Source: Ignavibacteriota bacterium (GTDB taxonomy: Bacteria; Bacteroidota; Ignavibacteria; Ignavibacteriales; Melioribacteraceae). From it: a stretch of 64,000 bases of DNA. Position numbers and translations under genes: made by a program. The DNA lies in contig JABFGH010000004.1 of the NCBI GenBank assembly GCA_013112585.1, positions 124,001-188,000 on the forward strand, read 5' to 3'. Under the pieces are notes generated by a model. That model was not told the DNA's origin. It made no database searches and saw only the letters and a program-made list of their open reading frames with translations. Below are positions 36,503-45,711 of the stretch, in pieces (position 1 is the first letter of the stretch; each line of letters begins with the position of its first letter).

Positions 36503-36541
36503 AAGCATACTATTAACAATATTGTAAATCAAACGCCACAT
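36473..36541 (-). pseudogene. 3' remnant of an outer-membrane protein gene
   Basis: On the minus strand this reads a short tail ending FNIGISFTF then stop, matching FKIGMSFTF-stop at the end of the gene at 38570. The match is embedded in the direct repeat, and upstream codons diverge. It is therefore the leftover C-terminal end of a duplicated or replaced copy, not a functional gene. Confidence 0.55.
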
Positions 36542-36542
36542 A

Positions 36543-38075
36543 TTATTTAATTAGCATCATTTTCTTACTTTCCGAATATTTCCCCGCTGTCAAACGGTAA
36601 ATGTAAATTCCACTTGGTAAATTCGAGGCGTCAAACTTTACATTGTACGTGCCTTGTGATTGAAATTCATTAACTAATGTTTTTAATTCTTTTCCGAGGA
36701 CATCATAAACTTTCAAACTGACCGTTCCTTCATTCGGTATCTGGTATTTTATTACCGTTTGCGGATTAAACGGATTGGGGTAATTTTGGTGCAAATTATA
36801 TTCAGCCGGCAGAGGATCATCTGAAACAATAAGAGTTGGATCATCCTTAATTGCAATTAGATTTTGCTTGTGATCACTCAATAGAGTACTTCCATTAAGA
36901 CCAATATACAAAGTACCGTCTGAACCTATAGCCGGAGAAGCGTCAAATTCATATTCTTCTATAAGTAATTTCCAGAGTAGTTCTCCTTCATTGCTTATTG
37001 CATAAAAATAGCCGGGCCAGGTTGGACCGCAGTAAATTGTACCATCGGCATCGCAAACTAACCCGTGATCCATTTGATCAGTTTGATTGTCTAAAAGGTA
37101 TTCCCAGTTTACATCGCCGTTATAATTGACAGATATTATCCGGTCACCAAAATTATATGCATAAAATATACAGTTCCCATTTTTATCTAAAGTAGGGGCA
37201 GCATATTGAGGTGCTATACTCTGAGCAATATATTTCCATTTAACACTCCCGTCATCTTTTAGGCAAAATAATCCAACATCATAAGGGTTACTTGAATCGG
37301 CACCAAAGACGTATATATTATTTTGATTATCTACCAAAGGGGCACCATAATTGGATTCGTAGAATGGATATCTCCACAATAGATTTAGGTTTAGGTCAGC
37401 GGCATTCAGATAACTTGGCTTTATGTTACCCCCGCGAAGTCCGGTATGATAATAAACTGTATCGCCTGATGGTGAGAAGGAAAAATCAGTAATAATATCT
37501 AAAATTAATTTTTCAAGTATAATTTCTCCTTCAGGGCTTACAACCTTGCTGGTTCCAGCAGCAACATAAATATTACCATCTTTTGATATTGCAAAATTAA
37601 ATCTGTGTCCATCTTCAACCTGCAGTTTCCATTTAAGCTGCCCATCGAGTGTAAAGGCATAAAGATAACCATGATTTGATCCCATATAAACTGTACTATC
37701 TGAGGTAACAATCGGATTTGTCCAATTTGGAACAAAGGAGTCAGTTTCATAAATCCAGTAAGGTTCACCCGAGGGATAATAAGCATAAAATTTATTATGA
37801 TTGCTCGTATCAACTGAATTTGTGCCGAAATATAAAATATCGTCAAATCCTATCGCCGGTCCATCAACAATACCAAGCGGCAGGTCTGCACGCCAAATAA
37901 CATTTGCTGTTTTAGGTCCTACAAATTGTGATCTACCGGTGCATTGCATATCGCCCCTAAATGCTGGCCATGGGGAATCAGCTAAGGATGGCCAATCGAT
38001 AGTTTCTTGTTGTTGACTGAATAAAATAGTAGAGAAAAATAATAGTAAAGTAATTAAAGAAAATAGGTCTTTCAT
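36543..38075 (-). CDS. secreted PQQ-like beta-propeller protein with T9SS sorting domain
   Basis: A 510-aa protein with a signal peptide (FSTILFSQQ). Next comes a repetitive Trp/Gly/Tyr-rich beta-propeller region (about 30-415; SPWPAFRGDMQCTGRS, then repeated GTIYCG / NIYVAAG-type blades) that resembles PQQ-binding or quinoprotein-like propellers. The last ~80 residues are a type A T9SS C-terminal domain (NLHQNYPNPFNPQTVIKYQI, VYDVLGKELKTL, LPSGIYIYRLTAGKYSESKK). It should be exported across the outer membrane by the type IX system. No catalytic residues can be assigned. Confidence 0.9.
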   Translation of the reverse strand: MKDLFSLITLLLFFSTILFSQQQETIDWPSLADSPWPAFRGDMQCTGRSQFVGPKTANVIWRADLPLGIVDGPAIGFDDILYFGTNSVDTSNHNKFYAYYPSGEPYWIYETDSFVPNWTNPIVTSDSTVYMGSNHGYLYAFTLDGQLKWKLQVEDGHRFNFAISKDGNIYVAAGTSKVVSPEGEIILEKLILDIITDFSFSPSGDTVYYHTGLRGGNIKPSYLNAADLNLNLLWRYPFYESNYGAPLVDNQNNIYVFGADSSNPYDVGLFCLKDDGSVKWKYIAQSIAPQYAAPTLDKNGNCIFYAYNFGDRIISVNYNGDVNWEYLLDNQTDQMDHGLVCDADGTIYCGPTWPGYFYAISNEGELLWKLLIEEYEFDASPAIGSDGTLYIGLNGSTLLSDHKQNLIAIKDDPTLIVSDDPLPAEYNLHQNYPNPFNPQTVIKYQIPNEGTVSLKVYDVLGKELKTLVNEFQSQGTYNVKFDASNLPSGIYIYRLTAGKYSESKKMMLIK

Positions 38076-38387
38076 AGTTTTGGTCCGGAATTAATTTAAT
38101 AAATAATACACTTTTAAGGATATTATGAGTACACAATTCATCCTTTGATCTATATTAAATTTTAAAAATTTCCTAAGCAGCTTTTACGTAATAAGAAAAA
38201 TGATTCATAACATCTAACAAATACAATGTTTTGAAATTTTACTATCAAAAGTTATGAGGTTAAAATGGAAGATGCAACTATATTCTAAATGACTCTAAAA
38301 TCAAAGGTGTTTTACCCTAGAATGTCCAGTATTTTTTGTGCCGAAGGGATCACTTTGTAGTAATCTGCGTTTAAAAAACAGATTGCG

Positions 38388-38600
38388 AGCAATCTATTTT
38401 ACTATTCCAATCACAACCGAAATGAATTTCGGTTTACATGTAACTCGAAATTTATTTCGAGAGTGAATTATTAATTTTTTACTTTGCACACAAATAGTTT
38501 AAAAGCAAAAACCCGACTTTTTAGAGAAGTCGGGTTTTTTATGAAGTGTTGTAGGTTATTTAGTTTTAACTAAAAAGTAAAACTCATTCCAATCTTAAAA
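38388..38600. repeat. direct repeat copy 2, including 3' end of the 38570 gene
   Basis: This is the second copy of the block at 36293-36502. It has the same tandem hairpins, the same terminator and the same coding end (SFTF-stop). It lies inside the 494-bp gap 38076-38569; the rest of that gap has a shortened palindrome (38330-38395) and AT-rich sequence only. Confidence 0.85.
38506..38540. terminator. Rho-independent terminator hairpin within direct repeat 2
   Basis: AAAAACCCGACTTTTT-AG-AGAAGTCGGGTTTTT lies about 30 bp beyond the stop of the minus-strand gene at 38570, so it probably terminates that gene. Confidence 0.8.
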
Positions 38601-39451
38601 GTTTCTAAAGTCAATGGTGTTTCACTTGAAAAGGGCCAGTTCATTTTATTACGCTGTAAAGAATAAAAACCATACGCAAATGCATTTTGCAGTACAAAAT
38701 TAATAATCGGTCCGGCTTCGGGAGTTGATTCAATAATTTCATCAGTAAAATATGATAGCGCTCCAAGTCCAATATATTTAATTACTTCGCTGCCTGCCCA
38801 TTTCCAAAAGAGGTGCCGGGGAAAAATTACTGTTGCTTCATAGCCGGCATTTATTGAGATAAAATCGTTGTAATCAATCCTAACTCCTCCCTCAGCTTGA
38901 CTTCCAAAACGAAAAGTATCTTCATACCTATCAATAATTTTCAGCTGGCTGGGGGATGAATTCATTAATCTTTCAGATGAAATATTTGACCAGACAAAAC
39001 CATTCTGGTCGTAAGGTAAAATTGAAATTTTACCGGCACGGTAACCGTAACCATTTCTGTTCGCAAAACCAAAACGCCATGCACTCAGCTTAGTTTTATC
39101 ATCCTTACTCGCGGAACTCAAATCATCGGAGATGTGAGAAACGAAAAGAAATTTATCATGAAATTCAAGTATAGGCGCTTTGTAATATTCATCAACAGAA
39201 CTATAGCCTAATTTAATTTCTGTAATTCCCGCATTGGAAAAATCTTCTCCAAAATTTTTATGCTTAAAATTTGAGAAGCCGTAATTAAGTTCAATCATCG
39301 GTTGTGCTGAATCATCCCAATCAAATTCAAAATTGTAATCAATATCAGAGCTTGTTGTAATCTGAGCGAATTGGTTATTGTTTTGTGCTTGCAGCATGTT
39401 TGAGGCAATTAGTAATGCCGATATAAAAATTGTGAAAATTTGTTTTTTCAT
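38570..39451 (-). CDS. predicted outer-membrane beta-barrel protein, unknown
   Basis: A 293-aa protein with a signal peptide ending LQAQ. Many alternating aromatic/charged stretches and a C-terminal LTLETFKIGMSFTF, ending in Phe, fit an outer-membrane barrel. I do not recognise the family. The last codons are inside the direct repeat that is duplicated at 36473, so its 3' end has taken part in a rearrangement. Its gene-free upstream region is 105 bp. Confidence 0.6.
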   Translation of the reverse strand: MKKQIFTIFISALLIASNMLQAQNNNQFAQITTSSDIDYNFEFDWDDSAQPMIELNYGFSNFKHKNFGEDFSNAGITEIKLGYSSVDEYYKAPILEFHDKFLFVSHISDDLSSASKDDKTKLSAWRFGFANRNGYGYRAGKISILPYDQNGFVWSNISSERLMNSSPSQLKIIDRYEDTFRFGSQAEGGVRIDYNDFISINAGYEATVIFPRHLFWKWAGSEVIKYIGLGALSYFTDEIIESTPEAGPIINFVLQNAFAYGFYSLQRNKMNWPFSSETPLTLETFKIGMSFTF

Positions 39452-39556
39452 TTTAAATGTATTTATTGTTAGTAAGTCTAATTATTTAGACGAACCCATT
39501 TTAATAAATGTTACAAGTTAAATGATTAAAAGTTATAAGGTTAGATCAAAAAAATG

Positions 39557-39964
39557 TTAGTCTATTTTTATACCCGATTTTTGCTCTAAAGTTTTTACAA
39601 GAGTTTCCAGCAGAACATCATTTTGAACAGGCTTGGTAAGAAAAACATCAACCCCGGCTTTGTACGCGTTATCTTTATCACGCTGAAAAGCATGAGCCGA
39701 TAACCCTACAACGGGCATGTTTTGATATTCGGGCATTTCTCTAATTTCACGGGTTAGTTGAAACCCATCTTTTTTGCCTCTTAAAGAAATATCCATAAGA
39801 ATAATATCAAATTTAGTTTCATTTAATTTTTCATAAAATGTTTCTGAGGAGTCACATATCTCGAGATCAAATTTCCTTTTAAGAAAAATTTGCAGGAATT
39901 TTTGGTTTTCATAATCATCTTCAACTACTAATAATTTTGGTCTGGCTGTTTCGTTCTCGCTCAT
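39557..39964 (-). CDS. single-domain response regulator (orphan)
   Basis: A 135-aa receiver domain. LLVVEDDYENQKFL holds the acidic pair, IILMDISLRGKKDGFQL the phospho-Asp, VVGLSAHAF the conserved Ser/Thr position and VFLTKPVQ the Lys. There is no output domain. It resembles receivers paired with hybrid kinases. It stands alone, divergent from the HAD gene. Confidence 0.88.
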   Translation of the reverse strand: MSENETARPKLLVVEDDYENQKFLQIFLKRKFDLEICDSSETFYEKLNETKFDIILMDISLRGKKDGFQLTREIREMPEYQNMPVVGLSAHAFQRDKDNAYKAGVDVFLTKPVQNDVLLETLVKTLEQKSGIKID

Positions 39965-40109
39965 GTGATTTGTCCCGTATTAAAAATCAAAATAACTAAA
40001 TCTTATTGTATCAAATATATTAAAACTAACTGAAATTGCAAATGATACATTCTTTATTACTATCGAAAAAAAACTGCTGATTGTTTAATGTTCTTTTGCT
40101 GTTTTTCAT

Positions 40110-40250
40110 TTTTCAAATATAATTAATTTGATCTTTCAAATAAAACACAAATTTATTACATTTTGTATGACCATATTGGTCGCATAAACAATTTGGATAA
40201 TTTTCCAAACTACTTGCAATAAGCCCGGTTCTGCCGGGTTTATTTTTGTT
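40110..40250 (+). ncRNA. possible small RNA or structured leader with terminator-like hairpin
   Basis: The 341-bp divergent gap 39965-40305 holds no ORF. It has a TATAAT-like box near 40117, an inverted repeat GACCA-TAT-TGGTC (40169-40181), and a hairpin CCCGG-TTCTG-CCGGG (about 40224-40238) followed by TTTATTTTTG. This is a terminator-type end with no upstream plus-strand gene. It could end a short RNA or attenuate the HAD gene at 40306. No RNA family is recognised. Confidence 0.3.
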
Positions 40251-40305
40251 CAAAAAATTTTGTAATGTTGAACTTTAATTTACAGAAACAAAGAAATATT
40301 TCTAA

Positions 40306-41073
40306 ATGAAGCAGCCCTTGCTAATTGACATGGATGGAGTATTAAGATTGGGAAACAAACCCGCGCCCGGTCTCCCGGAATTTTTTGAATACTTAGAAAA
40401 TTCCGGAAGGAAAGTTTGCATAATTAGTAACTCAACCTTAGCGGATTCAGCAGGATTTATACAATTTTTCAAATCGAATTCAATTGATTGTAAAATACCA
40501 ATTTTAACTACTGTTGAAGGAACATTAAAATATGTTAAGGATAATTATGAAAGAATTGAAATCCACTGCGGTGAAAAGGTAAAGCATTTGTTTAATGAAT
40601 ATATTGATAGTGAAACTCCGCAGGCAATTATTGTTGGGGATATCGGCAAAGCCTGGAACTTTGAAATATTGAATGACATTTTCAAAAAAGTTTTAGCCGG
40701 TGCGGATTTAATTGCTATGCAGAAAAATAAATTTTGGAGCACACCTGAAGATGGACTATTGCTTGATGCCGGAGCTTTTATAAAAGCAATTGAGCATGCA
40801 GCAGGAAAAGAAGCTTTGCTTATCGGTAAACCTTCACCCTTGTATTTTCAGAATGCACTGCAGTTTATCGGATTAAATAAAGATGAAAAATTTATAATGC
40901 TTGGCGATGATTTGGAAACTGATATTCTCGGTGCGAAAAATTTAAACTCAACCGGAATATTAATTTATACCGGTAAAACAAATAGAGAGATGGCTAAAAA
41001 ATCTAGTGTTAAACCCGATTTTGAAATTGACACTCTTATTGATGCCATTGAATTACTTGAAAAAAATAATTGA
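40306..41073 (+). CDS. HAD-family sugar-phosphatase, NagD-like
   Basis: A 255-aa HAD hydrolase. Motif I is LLIDMDGVLRLGNKPAPG (nucleophile Asp and acid/base Asp), motif II VCIISNST, and motif IV MLGDDLETDILGAKN. A C2-type cap between motifs II and III fits the NagD/PGP group. It probably dephosphorylates a small metabolite; substrate unknown. It is 15 bp upstream of the isochorismatase-like gene in a likely operon. Confidence 0.85.
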   Translation: MKQPLLIDMDGVLRLGNKPAPGLPEFFEYLENSGRKVCIISNSTLADSAGFIQFFKSNSIDCKIPILTTVEGTLKYVKDNYERIEIHCGEKVKHLFNEYIDSETPQAIIVGDIGKAWNFEILNDIFKKVLAGADLIAMQKNKFWSTPEDGLLLDAGAFIKAIEHAAGKEALLIGKPSPLYFQNALQFIGLNKDEKFIMLGDDLETDILGAKNLNSTGILIYTGKTNREMAKKSSVKPDFEIDTLIDAIELLEKNN

Positions 41074-41088
41074 TATTTAGGAGAATTT

Positions 41089-41658
41089 ATGACTACTGAA
41101 ATAAAACGAAACAGTAAAATATTAAGAAGAGAAGATACGGCACTTTTAATAATTGATGTTCAAAAACGAATTCTCGGAGTGATGCAGAATCATGAAGAAT
41201 TAGTGAAAAATATTATAAAGTTAATTAAGGGTGCAGAAATACTTGGGATAAAAATTTATTATACCGAGCAGTATCCAAAAGGTTTGGGCGAAACAATTGA
41301 TGAGTTGAAAAATCTTCTTAATAAAAATGAAGCCGTTCACAAAATGACTTTTAGCTGCAGCGGAGCCGGAGATTTATTTTCAGAACTTAAGAAAAATAAT
41401 TTTTCTCAAATTGCAGTATGCGGAATCGAATCGCATGTTTGTGTTCAGCAGACGGTGCTCGATTTAATTGAAAACGATTTTCAAGTTACGCTTACTGCCG
41501 ATGCATGTTCTTCACGTAGAAAAACCGATTACGATTTTGCAATGGATAGAATGAGACAGCATGGGGCAGAAGTTACCACGACGGAATGTGTATTATTTGA
41601 ACTGCTGCAAGTTTGCGGAACTGATGAGTTTAGGTCAATTTCAAAACTTGTTAAATAA
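41089..41658 (+). CDS. isochorismatase-family cysteine hydrolase
   Basis: A 189-aa alpha/beta hydrolase of the isochorismatase/nicotinamidase superfamily. The catalytic Asp is in LLIIDVQKRILG, the Lys in VHKMTFSC, and the nucleophilic Cys in CGIESHVCVQQTVLDL. The AF-type cis-peptide pattern is compatible. The typical nicotinamidase His metal ligands are not evident, so a generic hydrolase is the safer call. Good SD (AGGAGAA). Confidence 0.88.
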   Translation: MTTEIKRNSKILRREDTALLIIDVQKRILGVMQNHEELVKNIIKLIKGAEILGIKIYYTEQYPKGLGETIDELKNLLNKNEAVHKMTFSCSGAGDLFSELKKNNFSQIAVCGIESHVCVQQTVLDLIENDFQVTLTADACSSRRKTDYDFAMDRMRQHGAEVTTTECVLFELLQVCGTDEFRSISKLVK

Positions 41659-41666
41659 TTCAGCGG

Positions 41667-42761
41667 ATGAATTTATTAAAATATACTTTTCTACTCGTTC
41701 TCATTTTTTACTGCACAATTGATGCTTCGGATATAGAAGCAAAAAACGACAGCACTGAAAGTGATTCCTTTGAATATCTATTATTTCCTTTTGTGTTTTT
41801 CTCACCCGAAACTAATTTAGCCTTTGGCGGCGGGGGTATAGCTTATTTTAAGGCGGATGCAAATCCATTGGGTAAGCCTTCTAAAATTACTTTTTCTGCC
41901 TATTACACTATTAATCAGCAGTACAGTGTTGATATAATTCCCCAAATTTATTTGTGGCGCGAAAAAGTTTTTTTGTCGGTTGAATTTAATTACAGCAAAG
42001 CCATTGATAAGTTTTTTGGTATCGGTAATAAAACTGTTGATAACGGAATTGAAGATTACGAGCATTTAAACTTGAGGTTCACTACAAATATCAGCTACAA
42101 GGTTTATGAAAATCTGCAGTATGGAATTATTTATCAATTTGAAAGAAGAAGCATTAAAGACAAGTTGGATAACAAATTATTGGATGATGTGAACTTGCTC
42201 GGCTCCGGCGGGGGAGTTTCATCGGGAATTGGTGTCTCAACTTTTTGGGATACACGCGATAATATATTTTTCCCTTCGCAAGGGGGGCTTTATGAAATCA
42301 AAGCTGTTTTTTCTTCAAAGGCTCTCGGCAGCGATTTTAATTATAACAATTATGAATTCAATTTTCGGCGTTACAATACATTAACCGAGAATCATTATTT
42401 GGCTTTCCAGTTTTATTTAAATATGGTTAGAGGCTATCCTCAGTTTTATGCGTTAGCAGCTTTGGGCGGTCAAAATATAATGCGCGGTTATTACGAAGGC
42501 AGATACAGAGACAATAATTATTTTTCAATTCAAACAGAGTATAGAGTTAAGCTATTTTGGAGATTTGGTGCAGTTGTGTTTCTCGGAATTGGTGATGTTG
42601 CCGATAGGGTGAGTAATTTTAAATTTAAGTATCTAAAACCAAGTTACGGTGCCGGATTAAGATATATGATGGATGAAGATGATAAGCTGAATTTACGGAT
42701 TGATTTAGGTTTTGGTAAAAATGGGTTTGGTGTTTATTTTTCTATTGAAGAAGCGTTTTAG
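41667..42761 (+). CDS. BamA/D15-like outer-membrane beta-barrel protein
   Basis: A 364-aa outer-membrane protein with a signal peptide ending near TIDAS. The body has strands typical of the surface-antigen D15 family: AFGGGGIAYF near the start, TFWDTRDNIFFPSQGGLYEI in the middle, and FYALAALGGQNIMRGYYEGRY, close to the conserved VRGF/Y-like loop motif of Omp85 proteins. It has no POTRA domains, so it is a short, barrel-only form. The C-terminus ends in AF. It follows the isochorismatase by 8 bp. Confidence 0.8.
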   Translation: MNLLKYTFLLVLIFYCTIDASDIEAKNDSTESDSFEYLLFPFVFFSPETNLAFGGGGIAYFKADANPLGKPSKITFSAYYTINQQYSVDIIPQIYLWREKVFLSVEFNYSKAIDKFFGIGNKTVDNGIEDYEHLNLRFTTNISYKVYENLQYGIIYQFERRSIKDKLDNKLLDDVNLLGSGGGVSSGIGVSTFWDTRDNIFFPSQGGLYEIKAVFSSKALGSDFNYNNYEFNFRRYNTLTENHYLAFQFYLNMVRGYPQFYALAALGGQNIMRGYYEGRYRDNNYFSIQTEYRVKLFWRFGAVVFLGIGDVADRVSNFKFKYLKPSYGAGLRYMMDEDDKLNLRIDLGFGKNGFGVYFSIEEAF

Positions 42762-42830
42762 TTTTATTATATCATAAATATTTTAAAACGGGTAAATAGA
42801 CAGAAAAATAATTGTAATTGTGCATCAGCC

Positions 42831-43289
42831 TGTTGAACCCCTAATGGGGTTCGATCAATTCATTTAATTCCATATCTACAAACATTCAACTCCTCCGGAG
42901 TTGTTACCGACCGCAGCGCGGTCAAATGTTTGTAGCACGAAATGAACCCAATACAATATAGAACCACGTTAGTGGTTCAACTACCATTAATAAAAAACGT
43001 TACTTTAATAAAATTTACATCCTAAATGAGGCTGCAATTCAAACATAAAAATATTTTATTTATCCTTGAACCACTAACGCGATTCCGTCAATTCTACTAA
43101 TTTAATTTCTACAAACATTCAACTCCTCTGGAGTTGCTGTTGACTGCATCTCGGTCTAAACTTTCCTGACGGCAGTAATGTGTTTGTAGAATTAACCGCA
43201 CCCAATACAACAAGAACCACGTTAGTGATTCAATTGCAAATTATTTCCATTCAAAATCTTGATCAATTATTTATAGTTGATCAATCATT
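42831..43289. repeat. multi-hairpin repeat, tandem unit 1 (copies A and B)
   Basis: The first unit of a 460-bp tandem duplication in a 953-bp gene-free region (42762-43714). Copy A is 42831-42981 and copy B 43065-43235. Each has nested elements: outer GAACC.../...GGTTC arms, a CAAACATT...AATGTTTG stem, and small CTCCGGAG-type and GACCGC-GCGGTC hairpins. An AT-rich spacer joins A and B, and it also precedes copy E at 28081. Confidence 0.85.
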
Positions 43290-43700
43290 CTGTTGAACCC
43301 CAAACGGGGTTCGATCAATTCATTAAATTCAATATCTGCAAACATTCAACTCCTCCGGAGTTGTTACTGACCTCAGCGCGGTCAAATGTTTGTAGCACGA
43401 AATGAACCCAATACAATATAGAACCACGTTAGTGGTTCAACTACCATTAATAAAAAACATTACTTTAATAAAATTTACATCCTAAATGAGGCTGCAATTC
43501 AAACATAAAAATATTTTATTTATCCTTGAACTACTAACGCGATTCCGTCAATTCTACTAATTTAATTTCTACAAACATTCAACTCCGCTGGAGTTGTGGC
43601 TGACCGCAGCGCGGTCAAAACTTGCCTGACAGCAGCCAGGTGTTTGTAGGTATCGTGGAATTTGAAAGAGGGGAACCGCTTTAGCGGTTCAACTGCATTT
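43290..43700. repeat. multi-hairpin repeat, tandem unit 2 (copies C and D)
   Basis: The second unit of the tandem duplication, with copy C 43291-43441 and copy D 43525-43693. TGTTGAACCC at 42831 and 43291, and CCTAAATGAGG at 43021 and 43481, give the same 460-bp offset. Copy D ends in its own GAACCGCTTTAGCGGTTC hairpin, 22 bp from the stop of the PAP2 gene. Confidence 0.85.
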
Positions 43701-43714
43701 GGGAAAAAAGAGAT

Positions 43715-44569
43715 TTAAAATTTGAGATTGAAGGAAAGATTTAGCGCGTTGTTACGGCTTGGAAGTAATGAAAAATTATCGAGCAAGGTTTCTTCTTTAT
43801 CTTTTTCATGATAAATATTATAAACAAAAATTGACATTAAAGTACCAACCGTAGCACCGATTAGAACATCTGTAACATAATGCTTATTATCAAGCATACG
43901 TGAATAGCCGACATAACCAGCCCACCCGTAAAGCAACCCGAATGAGGAAAATTTTAGAACAGACCTAAGGGTTTGATCGTTCTTTGTAACGTTCCATTCA
44001 TTCAGTAAATTATTGACCTCAAGAAATAAATATGTTGAAGTAGCAAAAGTTGTTGAGGTGTGTCCGCTGAAAAAACTTCTTGTATCGGATTCATCCGGTC
44101 GCTGTCGTTTAACAATTGTTTTTGTGTATTCGGTTAAAGTGTAGGTATATACAATTGCTTTCTTAAATAAAAATATATCTCTAAAAGTATTTTTTGAAAT
44201 TTTTGTATCAGTAAATAAACCTAAACCAACTGCAGCAAGAAGCCTTCCTCCGAAAAAAAGATTTGGATAATAATCTTGATCAAAACTGCCGAAGGACTCA
44301 CGATTGTTTACACCAACCGAGCCGCTTATTTTCTTTTCGAATGTTGATGCAGGAATATAAATTGAATTGTGAAGAGGACTTTTATCATAAAATTTTCTTG
44401 TAAAATATGCTGCTCCAATCGGTATGTCATACCATTCGGCTGATTCTAAAAGTCCGCCCCAAAGATTGCTGAATGTGGATGAAAACTTATTTTGTTCTTG
44501 AAAACTTTGACTGCATACAGCCGCATTCAAAGAAAACAAGAGTGTTATGGATATGAATAATTTATTCAA
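43715..44569 (-). CDS. PAP2-family phosphatase, probably periplasmic
   Basis: A 284-aa protein with a signal peptide. The three PAP2 motifs are intact: KRQRPDESD, SFFSGHTSTTF and SRMLDNKHYVTDVLIG, which hold the catalytic His residues of lipid-phosphate/acid phosphatases. It probably dephosphorylates a lipid or undecaprenyl phosphate at the cell surface. Its start overlaps the stop of the CotH-like gene, so it is the end of a minus-strand operon. Confidence 0.87.
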   Translation of the reverse strand: MNKLFISITLLFSLNAAVCSQSFQEQNKFSSTFSNLWGGLLESAEWYDIPIGAAYFTRKFYDKSPLHNSIYIPASTFEKKISGSVGVNNRESFGSFDQDYYPNLFFGGRLLAAVGLGLFTDTKISKNTFRDIFLFKKAIVYTYTLTEYTKTIVKRQRPDESDTRSFFSGHTSTTFATSTYLFLEVNNLLNEWNVTKNDQTLRSVLKFSSFGLLYGWAGYVGYSRMLDNKHYVTDVLIGATVGTLMSIFVYNIYHEKDKEETLLDNFSLLPSRNNALNLSFNLKF

Positions 44570-45711
44570 TTATTAAAATAATCTTTTGTTAATAAATTTA
44601 AATTATCGTTAATGTAATTTCTTCTTTGGGAAATATAGGATTTTAAATTTTCAATTTCAGTCAAAAAATTATACCTGCCCCCGCTGCCCAAATATGGGTC
44701 TAAATTGTAGCCGTCTTCAATAATATTTTTAGTTGAATCAATAACAGGAAAAATATTTTGTTCTGTAAAAATATTGTTCAACTGATATTCCAATTCATCC
44801 TTGTACAAATTAAAAGTTGAATCATTTTGAAATAGCTTTTTGATAATGGAGTTTTCACCCGCCAATTTTGAAAGATTATCTGATTGAAATATTTTATCAA
44901 AATCCCACGGTACAAGAGTAAAAGGTTCAGCCGAACTTTTTTTAAGCAGAAAAATATTGTTTGTAAACGCATCAAAGCTGTTCATTAAAGTTGTTATTGC
45001 ATGGTACTTTATATATTGATTTATATCTAAATGTTTACCAAGTGTATTAAAAATATTTTCAGTGCTGCTTGTATCAATGGCGTAAATTAAATTATACAAT
45101 TCACTAAAATTATCATCATCCGGTATTTTCTTTTCAAAATGAAATTCGGGATAGTTACCGCCTATAAACGTAAACTTGGAATCAAAGCCCAGCTTGAACA
45201 ATTGATAAACCGGAATATCACGATCAGAAAAAAACGGCTGATCAACAACTTCAATCATTGGGTATAAGCCTTCATCATTATTATTTATTTTGAGAAATAG
45301 ATGCCGGCTGTTAAAAAGAGTGAAACCCAATTGCTTGTAAAGATGAGTTGCAATCGTGGTGTGCATTAAAGTGGGGTCAAAAACTTGTGCGCTTAAATTA
45401 AATTCAGGTAAACCTTCTATTAATATTCCATCAGTAAGTTTGATGTTGTAAGACCATTTAGGATGGTAGCGTGATCCTGCACCGGCTGCGCGTATTTCCC
45501 CTGAATGTATTTGATTATTGAATTTTATTAGTACAGGTACTTTTAAACTGTTTGTTCTATTGTTTTTCAGTCTAATATAATCTTCATTAGAAATTTCTAA
45601 TTCTAAAAGTGGAATTGATTCAAGAGCATCACTGGGATTTAGAATTCCGGAATCCTCACAAGAGATTGTTATGATGGATATGGCTAATAAAACTATTCTA
45701 AAAGTTTTCAT
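44566..45711 (-). CDS. CotH kinase-family lipoprotein
   Basis: A 381-aa lipoprotein (lipobox near TISC). CotH proteins are atypical, secreted-type kinases that phosphorylate envelope proteins. LMNSFDAFTNNIFLLKK and VPWDFDKIFQSD match the CotH catalytic pattern of an Asp...Asn-Asn stretch followed by a D-x-D metal motif. GSRYHPKWSYNIKL near the N-terminal half is also family-like. It is flanked by a porin (upstream) and a PAP2 phosphatase (downstream) with overlaps, in one operon. Confidence 0.85.
   Translation of the reverse strand: MKTFRIVLLAISIITISCEDSGILNPSDALESIPLLELEISNEDYIRLKNNRTNSLKVPVLIKFNNQIHSGEIRAAGAGSRYHPKWSYNIKLTDGILIEGLPEFNLSAQVFDPTLMHTTIATHLYKQLGFTLFNSRHLFLKINNNDEGLYPMIEVVDQPFFSDRDIPVYQLFKLGFDSKFTFIGGNYPEFHFEKKIPDDDNFSELYNLIYAIDTSSTENIFNTLGKHLDINQYIKYHAITTLMNSFDAFTNNIFLLKKSSAEPFTLVPWDFDKIFQSDNLSKLAGENSIIKKLFQNDSTFNLYKDELEYQLNNIFTEQNIFPVIDSTKNIIEDGYNLDPYLGSGGRYNFLTEIENLKSYISQRRNYINDNLNLLTKDYFNN

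Noticed and set aside
42831-43693. Possible CRISPR array in the repeat region
   Set aside because: The repeat is 460 bp long with two different halves, spacers are not unique and short, and no cas genes are nearby.
42831-43693. tRNA-like T-arm (GGGTTCGATC) in the repeats
   Set aside because: Only the GGTTCGATC string matches; there is no acceptor stem, D-arm or anticodon arm, and it is part of the repeat's own palindrome.
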